Shown here in pieces: positions 1-6,243 of a stretch of DNA of 20,466 nt. The stretch is from Coriobacteriia bacterium. GTDB lineage: Bacteria > Actinomycetota > Coriobacteriia > WRKU01. The notes beneath the pieces are model-generated. The model had not been told where the DNA came from and searched no databases. It saw only the letters and a program-made list of their open reading frames with translations. Both the position numbers and the translations under genes were made by a program. The stretch covers positions 1 to 20,466 of the forward strand of contig WRDL01000013.1 in the NCBI GenBank assembly GCA_009784095.1, read 5' to 3'. The stretch's first letter is position 1, and every line of letters begins with the position of its first letter.

Positions 1-312
1 AAGACGTTGCCGATCCTGCTGGGCAAGGAGCTCAGCGTTCGGATGATCGTATGGTCGTCGTTTCTCTCGCTCGTCATCATCGCGCTTATCGGAGGAGTTC
101 ATTTTCGAGCGGGATTGATCGCGTTCGCACTCTTCGCGTATCCTCTCATAAAGAATCTCGCCTTCTTGGCGCGCGACCCCTACAGCATCGATTCGCGCAG
201 CGCCGTCATGAAGGCCGGCGCTAAACAGGTCGCACTCTCGATCGCGCTGCTGATCGCAGTCGTTTTGCTCAGTATCCTCTACTCACGGATGGGAAACACT
301 TATGTCATCTGA
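1..312 (+). CDS. UbiA-family prenyltransferase, C-terminal part (probably MenA-type)
   Basis: The reading frame is open from the first base, so the gene starts before the window and only about 103 C-terminal residues are seen. The visible part opens with a KTLPILLGKE stretch, which resembles the conserved segment before the last helices of UbiA prenyltransferases. Three hydrophobic segments follow (around MIVWSSFLSLVIIALIGG, GLIAFALFAYPLI and VALSIALLIAVVLLSIL), so it is an integral membrane protein. By family knowledge, such enzymes attach a polyprenyl chain to an aromatic ring. The next gene is a UbiE/MenG methyltransferase and overlaps this one by 11 bases, so 1,4-dihydroxy-2-naphthoate prenyltransferase (MenA) or a futalosine-pathway equivalent is the best inference. 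The aspartate-rich catalytic motifs lie outside the window, so the substrate cannot be read. Confidence 0.72.
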   Translation, partial: KTLPILLGKELSVRMIVWSSFLSLVIIALIGGVHFRAGLIAFALFAYPLIKNLAFLARDPYSIDSRSAVMKAGAKQVALSIALLIAVVLLSILYSRMGNTYVI

Positions 313-1039
313 CACTCCGATCACCGCCCACACCGCCACTGCGGCGCAAAAGGAAGAACATGTGTATGAGGTGTTCGAGTCGATCAGTGAAGATTATGAC
401 AAGATGAACGACGTCATCAGTTTCGGGATGCATCGCTTTTGGAAGCGCTCGCTCATCGAGGATCTGACCGCGCATCGGTGCGACTCGATCTTGGATGTGG
501 CAAGCGGTACGGGAGATATCGCAATTTGGATCGCGCGTGAGAATCCCCAGGCGCACATCGTTGCGAGCGATTTTTCCGGACAGATGCTCAGCGTCGCCCA
601 GCGTCGCATCGATGAGGAAGGATTGACCAATATCGAAGTCAGTCTGCAAAATGCGATGGAGATGAGCTTTGATGACGACACCTTCGACGCGAGTGTGGTC
701 TCGTTCGGGTTGCGCAATATGCCCAGCTACGAGCAAGTACTGCGCGAGATGATGCGCGTGGTCAAGTCAGGGGGATATGTCTACTGTTTGGATTCGTCCT
801 TTCCCACCAACCGGTTCATCCGACCCTTCTTCAAACTCTACTTCAAATATCTCATGCCGCTGATGGGGCGCCTGTTCGTCGATGCGCGTGCCGAATACAC
901 CTGGCTTTACGATTCGACCGAGGCGTTCTTGACCAAACGAGAACTTGCGGATCTGATGCGTGCCGTGGGACTCGAGGATATCTCGATCAAGAGCCATCTG
1001 TTCGGTTCAGCGGCCCGGCATCGCGGAAGAAAACCCTAA
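302..1039 (+). CDS. ubiE: Demethylmenaquinone methyltransferase (MenG/UbiE)
   Basis: This 245-residue class I SAM-dependent methyltransferase has the UbiE/COQ5 hallmarks. There is a YDKMN segment at residues 32-36, a glycine-rich SAM loop LDVASGTGD at 64-72, an acidic residue ending the next strand (D90), and the family motif SFGLRN at 134-139. It is expected to methylate demethylmenaquinone to menaquinone in the cytoplasm near the membrane. The start ATG lies within the end of the upstream prenyltransferase gene (11-base overlap), with GGGA seven bases upstream, so the two are translationally coupled. The stop TAA is followed at once, with no gap, by a REP-like repeat that carries a bidirectional terminator. 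The length is normal for the family and nothing looks broken. Confidence 0.93.
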   Translation: MSSDTPITAHTATAAQKEEHVYEVFESISEDYDKMNDVISFGMHRFWKRSLIEDLTAHRCDSILDVASGTGDIAIWIARENPQAHIVASDFSGQMLSVAQRRIDEEGLTNIEVSLQNAMEMSFDDDTFDASVVSFGLRNMPSYEQVLREMMRVVKSGGYVYCLDSSFPTNRFIRPFFKLYFKYLMPLMGRLFVDARAEYTWLYDSTEAFLTKRELADLMRAVGLEDISIKSHLFGSAARHRGRKP

Positions 1040-1177
1040 GTGAGACAGTAGGATCGGTTCCTTTTGAGACGGTAGGGTCGGCTCCTTTTGTCACATGGGG
1101 TGAAAAAGAGAAGGTCTGGATGATCCAGACCTTCTTTTGTGACAAAAGGAACCGATCCTACCGTCTCACTGTCTCAG
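1040..1177. repeat. REP-like intergenic repeat, copy A
   Basis: A unit close to GTGAGACGGTAGGATCGGTT followed by CCTTTTGTCACA occurs three times. A partial direct unit is at 1040-1066, a second direct unit at 1066-1095, and an inverted unit at 1138-1169 with a short tail (TGTCTCAG) to 1177. The second and the inverted unit pair over 30 bases with two mismatches and enclose a perfect hairpin. The element fills the whole gap between two convergent genes: it begins on the base after the ubiE stop codon, and its right tail contains the stop codon of the lipoprotein gene. A second copy lies at 8866-9010. Similar strings are known to me from REP-type repeats in other bacteria, but no mobilising transposase of that type is seen here. 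Confidence 0.85.
1103..1139. terminator. Bidirectional rho-independent terminator inside repeat copy A
   Basis: A perfect 12-bp stem (AGAAGGTCTGGA at 1109-1120 with TCCAGACCTTCT at 1124-1135) has a three-base loop. It is followed by T's on the + strand, and GAAAAAG precedes it, giving a T-run on the - strand. It can end both ubiE transcripts from the left and lipoprotein transcripts from the right, as expected between convergent genes. Confidence 0.85.
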
Positions 1178-2157
1178 TACACCAGATCAGCGAAGTCGAC
1201 GCTCTTCTCCAGATACCCTTTGTCGACCATCCAGTTCACGACCTCTTCGAACTGAGATTGCGAGGGGGTCGCGGAGAGCGGGTAGGTACGGATCATATAG
1301 CTTGCCTGCAGGGGCTCAGGAAGGTTTGCCACCTCGATCAAGAGCTCACGATATGAATCAGGATTCTCATTGATGCTGGCGACACCCTCGTCCCACGCCT
1401 TGAGCAGCGCGGTCACGGTCTGGTCCGCACCGTCCTTGGTCAAGAAACCGTCGCGGAACACGAGGACCGTCGAGGAATAGCCCGACGCTGCTGCCTGGTC
1501 GAGCAGAGGGATCGCACCTTGCTGCTCGGCGAGTTGAAAGAGCGTCCAGGGCAGACTTGCGGCTTTGACCTGGTCACTCATCAGCATCTCAAGACGGACC
1601 GGAAGTTTCTCGATGCTCTCGAACACGATCTCGTCGGCATCAAAACCGACGTCGGTCAGAGCACGATCGACGATGAACTCGAGAATGGTCGGAGATGAGC
1701 AGCCGATCGGCACGCCTTTGAGCTGTGAGAGTTCGGTGATGCCCGATCCGGGACTTGCAAGGATCCCGGCAGGTGCGGTCTGCATCGTGGTCACCGCGCG
1801 CGCTCCCTCGGTAGCGGTCAACTGTGTTGCGACGACCATGTCGGTCATGAGCGCGTCGATCTCGCCGGCGGTCATCGCTGCGCGTGATTCCATCGGAGAC
1901 TGGAACGTAATGATCTCGACATCAAGACCCGCGTCACTGAGAAAGCCCTCTGCCTGGGCGACCCAAAGGGGAAGTAGATCATCGGTCGCAAGCGTGCCGA
2001 CCTTGACCGGGAGGAATCCTGTCGCTTCGGCGTTAGTATCGGCGGTGCTTTGAGCACCGGTAAGATCCTCGGTACCATCGCTCCCACAACCTACCGCAAA
2101 GAGCGCGAAGGTGGCAATCAACATGACGATCAACACTGATTTGAACACGTTATTCAT
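1174..2157 (-). CDS. ABC transporter substrate-binding lipoprotein (NMT1/SsuA/NrtA-like)
   Basis: This is a predicted exported lipoprotein of 327 residues. A basic, hydrophobic signal ends in the lipobox AVGC, with the lipidated Cys at residue 24, followed by a Gly/Ser/Asp-rich linker. The mature part has the style of the NMT1/THI5-like fold: a PVKVGTLATDDLLPLWVAQ start, an EGFLSDAGLDVEI segment, then SPMESRAAMTAGEIDA. Such proteins deliver sulfonates, nitrate, thiamine precursors or similar small solutes to an ABC importer. No permease or ATPase gene is nearby, so the ligand is unknown. I chose the ATG with GGAG eight bases upstream; a GTG six codons earlier would put that ribosome site inside the gene. 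The stop codon lies in the tail of REP-like copy A. Confidence 0.82.
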   Translation of the reverse strand: MNNVFKSVLIVMLIATFALFAVGCGSDGTEDLTGAQSTADTNAEATGFLPVKVGTLATDDLLPLWVAQAEGFLSDAGLDVEIITFQSPMESRAAMTAGEIDALMTDMVVATQLTATEGARAVTTMQTAPAGILASPGSGITELSQLKGVPIGCSSPTILEFIVDRALTDVGFDADEIVFESIEKLPVRLEMLMSDQVKAASLPWTLFQLAEQQGAIPLLDQAAASGYSSTVLVFRDGFLTKDGADQTVTALLKAWDEGVASINENPDSYRELLIEVANLPEPLQASYMIRTYPLSATPSQSQFEEVVNWMVDKGYLEKSVDFADLVY

Positions 2158-2200
2158 TCTTTTTACTCCAATCACTTTCTCATAACTGGCATTGATGACA

Positions 2201-2253
2201 TGACCGGAATGTGGTCAAGTAAAAAGAATAGCTGAATCTGACTGATTAGTCAA
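2201..2253 (-). promoter_or_regulatory. Promoter of the lipoprotein gene with two dyads
   Basis: On the minus strand a -35 TTGACT (2248-2253) and a -10 TATTCT (2225-2230) are separated by exactly 17 bases, giving a start near 2218 and a leader of about 60 bases. Two dyads overlap it: TGACT-N4-AGTCA at 2239-2252 across the -35, and TGACC-N7-GGTCA at 2201-2217 at the start of the transcript. These could be operator sites or, for the second, a 5' stem-loop. The regulator is unknown. Confidence 0.6.
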
Positions 2254-2375
2254 AAACGCACGCGGTGGTCATTGTATGTCAGTGTGATGGGGTGACCTCA
2301 ACCCCGAAGAACTTAACTCGGTACGCAGTGGTGGTGTCGATCCAGATGATGTTGAGCCTTCTATCGAGCAGGACG

Positions 2376-3692
2376 TCAACCGATAAAATAGCCTTCGACA
2401 TTCTTCTTCCAGGTATCGAGCGAGCTATGGATCACCCGTCCGAGGAACCCCTCTCTGACCTTAGCGAGCGCCGGTGAGCGCTTGACCGCCATCGCATACC
2501 GGCGGTTCTCGGGTAAGCCGAGTTTCTCCTCAGGCATGCTGATGACATCACGCGCGTAATCGACCGCCTCCATCGCGCGGTTCAGCCGCCCCGCGAACGC
2601 ATCGGCGCCCCCGTCGCAGCGATAGACGAATGTGGCAGCGCTCTCACTTTCGGGTACCGCGAACTCGACCGCGCATACCGACTTGTCCTTTGAGGGCGCG
2701 ACCACGTAGAACACATAGGGAGAGATCTCTTCGGCTTCTGCATCCCCTCCCATAAGGTTCTCGATAACATCCCCGGCCACTCCCGATACCAGTCCTCCCA
2801 GCATACCTCCCAGTTCGGCCGGTAGCTCAATGGGGAGAGCACTCTGTTCCGCATCCGCCTCGTCGACCTCGTTCTTGATGAAACCGATATACATTGAAGC
2901 GGGATCGCTGATCTCTTTGAGCGCTTCATAATACTCGGCCGAGCGACTCTTGGCGATACCCTCTTCTGCCGCCGCGATCAGTGACGGCGCGATCGCCTCG
3001 ATCGACGCGCGCGACGTGGCCGCACCACCGGGCATGAGTTTGGCAAGTTGGGTGGCCTGGGACGCGCTCAGGGTGGGGTCGATCTCTTGGATCATCGCCT
3101 GAGTCTTCTCGCGCAGCGCTTTGGTCTGCTTGATCACCGCGCCCTCGAACGGATCGGTCTCGTGTCCCAGCTTCGAGAAGGTATATTCGTCATCGTCGAC
3201 GCGATGGGTCAGTGCGAAATCCCCCTTGTCCAAACCGGTCAAAAAGTGCAGTGGCACACGCCGCGCACCGAGGTCGGGCGGCAGCACGCAGACACAGTTC
3301 TCGAACACTTGGATGGGTGCCTGGCCACTTGCCTCGACGCCCTCTTCACGATAGTGGTAGCCGCCCTCGCTGGTGATCAACGGCGCACCGGTGGTGAACA
3401 GAGCCTTCAGAACCGCTTTGTTGTATGCCGCGAGCAGCTCGCGGTAGAACGGCTGACCCCAGTTGCCCATTTTCGAGAAAGTGAACCGATCGGTATCGGT
3501 GAGGACGATGACCTCGTAATCGATAAATGCCAGTTCGTTGATCTCGGCATAGGGAATATCGACTGTATCGAGCAAAGATGCTATCAAGAGACTTTCATCG
3601 GTCAGCTTGAGCGTGACCTCTCCGGTCAGCGCGAACGAAGCGACTTGCGCCTTGTAATCGAGAACATCGTTACCTTGAGCAGTTGCATCCAT
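2376..3692 (-). CDS. Uncharacterised 438-residue protein with a threefold repeated motif
   Basis: I do not recognise this family. The protein has no signal peptide. Three segments resemble one another: DRFTFSKMGNWGQPFYRELL (from residue 68), DEYTFSKLGHETDPFEGAVI (from 168) and TFVYRCDGGADAFAGRLNRA (from 354). Each looks like a final beta strand, a turn, and a long helix, as in PH/GRAM-like domains, and each follows a beta-rich stretch. I infer up to three PH-like domains. Between the second and third are an Ala-rich helical region (205-270) and a Gly-rich hydrophobic segment (about 294-316). The ATG was chosen because AGGGG lies five bases upstream; a GTG further up overlaps that site. It is the last gene of a same-strand zinc-ribbon cluster, after a gap of 154 bases. 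Confidence 0.7.
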   Translation of the reverse strand: MDATAQGNDVLDYKAQVASFALTGEVTLKLTDESLLIASLLDTVDIPYAEINELAFIDYEVIVLTDTDRFTFSKMGNWGQPFYRELLAAYNKAVLKALFTTGAPLITSEGGYHYREEGVEASGQAPIQVFENCVCVLPPDLGARRVPLHFLTGLDKGDFALTHRVDDDEYTFSKLGHETDPFEGAVIKQTKALREKTQAMIQEIDPTLSASQATQLAKLMPGGAATSRASIEAIAPSLIAAAEEGIAKSRSAEYYEALKEISDPASMYIGFIKNEVDEADAEQSALPIELPAELGGMLGGLVSGVAGDVIENLMGGDAEAEEISPYVFYVVAPSKDKSVCAVEFAVPESESAATFVYRCDGGADAFAGRLNRAMEAVDYARDVISMPEEKLGLPENRRYAMAVKRSPALAKVREGFLGRVIHSSLDTWKKNVEGYFIG

Positions 3693-3757
3693 CACTTCCC
3701 CTTTCACCGAAGCAGTGTGTTCACGCTAGAAGTTGAGCTGTTCCTCTCCTACGACCG

Positions 3758-3827
3758 GCAGCGTCCCTCTATTATCCTTGATCGGGCAACGCCCATCTCA
3801 TCCTTGATCGAGCAGCGTCCGTCCTAC
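3758..3827. repeat. Imperfect tandem repeat, 26-28 bp period
   Basis: Two and a half copies of a unit resembling GCAGCGTCCNTCTCATCCTT-GATCG start at 3758, 3786 and 3812. The 11-base core ATCCTTGATCG recurs exactly 26 bases apart (3774 and 3800). They sit in the 154-base gap upstream of the 438-residue gene, within its likely leader or promoter region. A small GGGC-GTT-GCCC stem (minus strand) lies in the middle. Function is unknown. Confidence 0.6.
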
Positions 3828-3846
3828 ATGGGTCTTTCGAGTAGAA

Positions 3847-4599
3847 CTATCCGAGCGCGGTCCCACACCCACCGCAGAACTTCGTTCCCGGAGGATTCTC
3901 ATTGCCACAGCTGGGACAGTTGGCAGATGCCGGGGCTGTCATGGAGGTGCCGCAGTTGTTGCAGAAGCTGACCGCCTGCGCGTTCTGCGCTCCGCATTTC
4001 GGACAGACATTGAGCGCGAGTGAGGCACCGCAGTTGTTGCAGAACTTGCCGGTCCCTGCAGGCTTGCCACACTGCTGGCAGATCGTGGTCTTGCTCTCGA
4101 GATCACCTTGCCACACGGTGGCGTTCTGCGCTTTCTCTTCGATATTGCGCTTCATCGCCTCGGCACGCGCTTTGGCGACCGCGACCTCTTGGCGCGGCGC
4201 GCAGTTGATGCACATGCCCTCATCTTCGTTCCAGTCGGTATCGCACACGTACTGCTGACAGGCGGGACAACGATGGAAGTGGCGCTCGGCCTCGTTGATC
4301 GCCATCTGGAACGCTTTCTCGTGCTCCTTTTGCCACTCGGGGCTTGCGTTGGAGAATCTGTCTCCCAGGATATCTCCCGCGCGGTCCGCTGCCCAACCTG
4401 CGTTACCGAGCAGACCACTACCCAGGCTTCCCAGAACGCTTGCTCCTTGGCTCAGGGCGCGGATCCCCTTGCCCTTTTTATAGGTCTCACTCTCGATGAA
4501 GCTGGACTTGAAACCATCACCGCAGCAATCGCAGTAGAAGGTGAATTGAAAGCCCGCTTCGGTCGAGTTGTCTTCGTAGTTACGGGTAAATGCTTGCAT
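3847..4599 (-). CDS. Multi-zinc-ribbon protein, 250 residues, unknown function
   Basis: A Cys-rich, soluble protein. An N-terminal CDCC cluster (C23, C25, C26) is followed by a Gly-rich hydrophobic stretch (about 48-78). A central ribbon-like set comes next (C111, C114, C119, C130, C133), then a charged helix (135-170). It ends with three canonical zinc ribbons: C174/C177 with C187/C190, C199/C202 with C213/C216, and C228/C231 with C242/C245. The last three are of the DZANK/zinc-ribbon type, which usually serves protein binding or scaffolding. I see no catalytic motif. The ATG was chosen for its AGGAGG six bases upstream. It starts ten bases after the four-ribbon gene ends, so the two are in one operon. 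The real function is unknown. Confidence 0.85.
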   Translation of the reverse strand: MQAFTRNYEDNSTEAGFQFTFYCDCCGDGFKSSFIESETYKKGKGIRALSQGASVLGSLGSGLLGNAGWAADRAGDILGDRFSNASPEWQKEHEKAFQMAINEAERHFHRCPACQQYVCDTDWNEDEGMCINCAPRQEVAVAKARAEAMKRNIEEKAQNATVWQGDLESKTTICQQCGKPAGTGKFCNNCGASLALNVCPKCGAQNAQAVSFCNNCGTSMTAPASANCPSCGNENPPGTKFCGGCGTALG

Positions 4600-4609
4600 G
4601 ATCGTCCTC

Positions 4610-4942
4610 CTATTTGTGCAGCTTCTTGCCGCATTCACTACATTTGGTCAGCGCGTAGAACTGGTCCTTGCCACAGCGCGAGTTGGGGCATGTCACCATC
4701 AGAGATCCGCCGCAGCTCTGGCACGTGGTCCTCCCGGTGAATGTCGGTTTCCCGCATGAGGGACAGTTGACACGCAACGGCTTTCCGCAGGTCGCGCAGA
4801 CGTTCTCGAATTCTGTAACCTGTCGCTTGCAGTACGGACAATGGTACGAGAAGGGAGTGGAGGTCCCGCATCCCGGGCAGTATTCCACGTTCCCATCGAC
4901 GAAAGCACCACATTGGATACAGGGTTTCTTATACGATGCCAT
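4610..4942 (-). CDS. Four-zinc-ribbon protein, 110 residues
   Basis: The whole protein is a chain of four Cys4 zinc ribbons: C8/C11 with C22/C25, C35/C38 with C49/C52, C60/C63 with C74/C77, and C85/C90 with C101/C104. The last has an expanded first knuckle (CPNSRC). There is no room for another domain, so it is probably an adaptor or scaffold. The ATG follows AAGGAGG by six bases, and that ribosome site overlaps the TAG stop of the upstream coiled-coil/ribbon gene, so the two are translationally coupled. Longer starts upstream would overlap that gene and are less likely. Function is not known; a nucleic-acid-binding role is also possible. Confidence 0.87.
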   Translation of the reverse strand: MASYKKPCIQCGAFVDGNVEYCPGCGTSTPFSYHCPYCKRQVTEFENVCATCGKPLRVNCPSCGKPTFTGRTTCQSCGGSLMVTCPNSRCGKDQFYALTKCSECGKKLHK

Positions 4943-4944
4943 GA

Positions 4945-5421
4945 CTATCCTCCTTGAGCCGCGCCGCATGCTCCGCAAAAGCGCGTCCCGGGTTCGAGTT
5001 CGACTCCACACGCGTTACAGGTCTTCACACCAAGCGCGCTTCCACATTCTTGGCAGAACTTCACGCCCTCAGGGTTCTTGGACCCGCAGCCGGGGCAACG
5101 CCCCACCGCATCCTCAGCCGCTTGAGCGGCTTGCGCTTGCTCGGCAGCCTGTTGGGCTTCGTCAAGCTCCGCTTGCGCCGAGGCGATATTCTGTTGAATG
5201 AGTTTGAGTTTATCTGCTTGAGGATATGAACCCGGGGATGCTTCGAACGCGGTACGTCCGATCTCGGCGAGCAACTCGGTCTCCTGCTTTTTCAGATCGG
5301 CCAGAGCGCTCGATGATTGAAGTAGTTTACCTTCAGGTGAATCCTGTGGCACGACGCTTTTCGCGATACCACCGACAAGGTCTCCCAGCGCGCCCAATCC
5401 ACCGAATAGATCATTAGCCAT
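4945..5421 (-). CDS. Coiled-coil protein with two C-terminal zinc ribbons
   Basis: This is a 158-residue protein in three parts. A Gly-rich, mildly hydrophobic N-terminus (about 7-25) is followed by a long Ala/Gln/Glu-rich coiled coil (about 38-105) and then two zinc ribbons (C109/C112 with C123/C126, and C135/C138 with C149/C152). The architecture suggests an oligomerising scaffold with ribbon tips, but the function is unknown. The ATG has AAAGGAG eight bases upstream; a TTG two codons earlier is too close to that site. It is the first gene of the four-gene cluster, and 144 bases separate it from mobB on the same strand. Confidence 0.85.
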   Translation of the reverse strand: MANDLFGGLGALGDLVGGIAKSVVPQDSPEGKLLQSSSALADLKKQETELLAEIGRTAFEASPGSYPQADKLKLIQQNIASAQAELDEAQQAAEQAQAAQAAEDAVGRCPGCGSKNPEGVKFCQECGSALGVKTCNACGVELEPGTRFCGACGAAQGG

Positions 5422-5518
5422 GGGCAATGCTCCTTTCTCATGCGAGTTTTGTTGTCACACAAACTCACGCTAGCCAAGCCGTACGACAAGGTGTCGCCGC
5501 AGAGCTAAAGTCTCCTCT

Positions 5519-5547
5519 ATCATAGCAAAACAGAACACTATATATAA
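5519..5547 (-). promoter_or_regulatory. Possible promoter of the zinc-ribbon cluster
   Basis: On the minus strand a TATGAT -10 (5519-5524) lies 17 bases from a poor -35 TTATAT (5542-5547), in an AT-rich patch between mobB and the first zinc-ribbon gene. The leader would be about 95 bases. The weak -35 leaves this uncertain. Confidence 0.35.
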
Positions 5548-5565
5548 GTGGAAGAACGAGACCGT

Positions 5566-6018
5566 TCACATACGCTTCTGTGCTGTCGATCGCTTGATCT
5601 GCGCGATCACGCCGTCAGCGAGTACACCCACATCGAGCGAATCACGATTCTCTTGAGTGACCTCGATCTTGGGGACCGCAGCATCCATGAATCCCTCAAC
5701 GATCAAAGCATCGCATCCGCGGCGCACCGCTTCTTCGACCAGCTCGTCGAGCGTCACACGCTCATCGGTCTGATGGGCCGCCAACCACCCGCCGGGGGTG
5801 GCCAGCACCGAGGTCTGCGCTCCCGCTTTTTGATGGTGCCACGAATCCTCGCTCGGTTTATCCAACTCCAGCTCGTGGAGATGTCCTTTGACCGACATGA
5901 CACGCGCACCACGGTCGCTCAGCTCGGCGATCAGGTCGGCAACGAGCTTGGTCTTGCCACTATTGCTCTTGCCATAGAACGCAAGGACCGGAACAGGATA
6001 GTTTTCAGGATCGGTCAC
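5566..6018 (-). CDS. mobB: Molybdopterin-guanine dinucleotide biosynthesis adaptor MobB
   Basis: This 150-residue P-loop GTPase-like protein has a Walker A GKSNSGKT at residues 16-23. It also has the MobB-type segments KGHLHELELDKPSEDSWHHQ (44-63) followed by KAGAQT, and EGFMDAAVPKIEV (108-120), which corresponds to the EGFK..PKIEV region of the family. MobB assists the nucleotidylation of molybdopterin to the dinucleotide cofactor. The start is a GTG, 12 bases after the stop of the small Cys-motif gene, with only a weak ribosome site, so expression probably relies on the operon. It is the third gene after moeA. No mobA is in the window. Its length is close to usual for a stand-alone MobB. 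Confidence 0.87.
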   Translation of the reverse strand: MTDPENYPVPVLAFYGKSNSGKTKLVADLIAELSDRGARVMSVKGHLHELELDKPSEDSWHHQKAGAQTSVLATPGGWLAAHQTDERVTLDELVEEAVRRGCDALIVEGFMDAAVPKIEVTQENRDSLDVGVLADGVIAQIKRSTAQKRM

Positions 6019-6030
6019 GACCGATGCGCT

Positions 6031-6243
6031 CTAGAAGCAACCCAACGAGCAGTTCTTGACGCGGATCTCGGCGACGTTACACGCCGCGCCGAGGACCTGG
6101 TAGGGTACTTCGAGCTCCTCGGCAAGGTTGCGCGCCGCTGCGCAGGTGATCTCACCGTCGACCGCACGATCCAGTACTTCATCTTTGATCTCGGGTGTGA
6201 CCGCATCGAACCATCTTGGATCGAGCTCATTTTTCTGACTCAT
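6031..6243 (-). CDS. Small protein with C-terminal NCSLGCF motif, Mo-cofactor operon
   Basis: This 70-residue protein is mostly helical, with a segment ITCAAARNLAEELEVPYQVL (about 32-51) that resembles a helix-turn-helix or a small helical bundle. It ends in KNCSLGCF. Two Cys in C-x3-C spacing at the very end, plus C34 and C55, could bind a metal or an Fe-S cluster. I recall small proteins with a similar K-x-C-x-LGCF ending from other anaerobes, but cannot name a characterised member. Its ATG overlaps the moeA stop (ATGA), with GGAG seven bases upstream, and mobB starts 12 bases later. It is therefore embedded in the molybdenum-cofactor operon, which suggests a role in cofactor synthesis, sensing or delivery. 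That role is inference from context. Confidence 0.8.
   Translation of the reverse strand: MSQKNELDPRWFDAVTPEIKDEVLDRAVDGEITCAAARNLAEELEVPYQVLGAACNVAEIRVKNCSLGCF

Noticed and set aside
1040..1177. CRISPR array as an explanation for the repeated units
   Set aside because: The units are inverted as well as direct, too few, and without regular spacers. No cas genes are present.
2289..2305. GGGGT-N7-ACCCC hairpin downstream of the 438-residue gene as a terminator
   Set aside because: The stem is only five base pairs and no T-run follows on the minus strand, so I did not call it.
3786..3800. GGGC-GTT-GCCC hairpin between the zinc-ribbon genes and the 438-residue gene as a terminator
   Set aside because: The stem is four to five base pairs without a T-run. 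It lies inside the tandem repeat and is better explained by it.
3048..3971. Long plus-strand frame opposite the 438-residue gene and its leader
   Set aside because: It is antisense to a gene with a good start site and repeated motifs, has low-complexity shadow composition, and matches no family I recognise.
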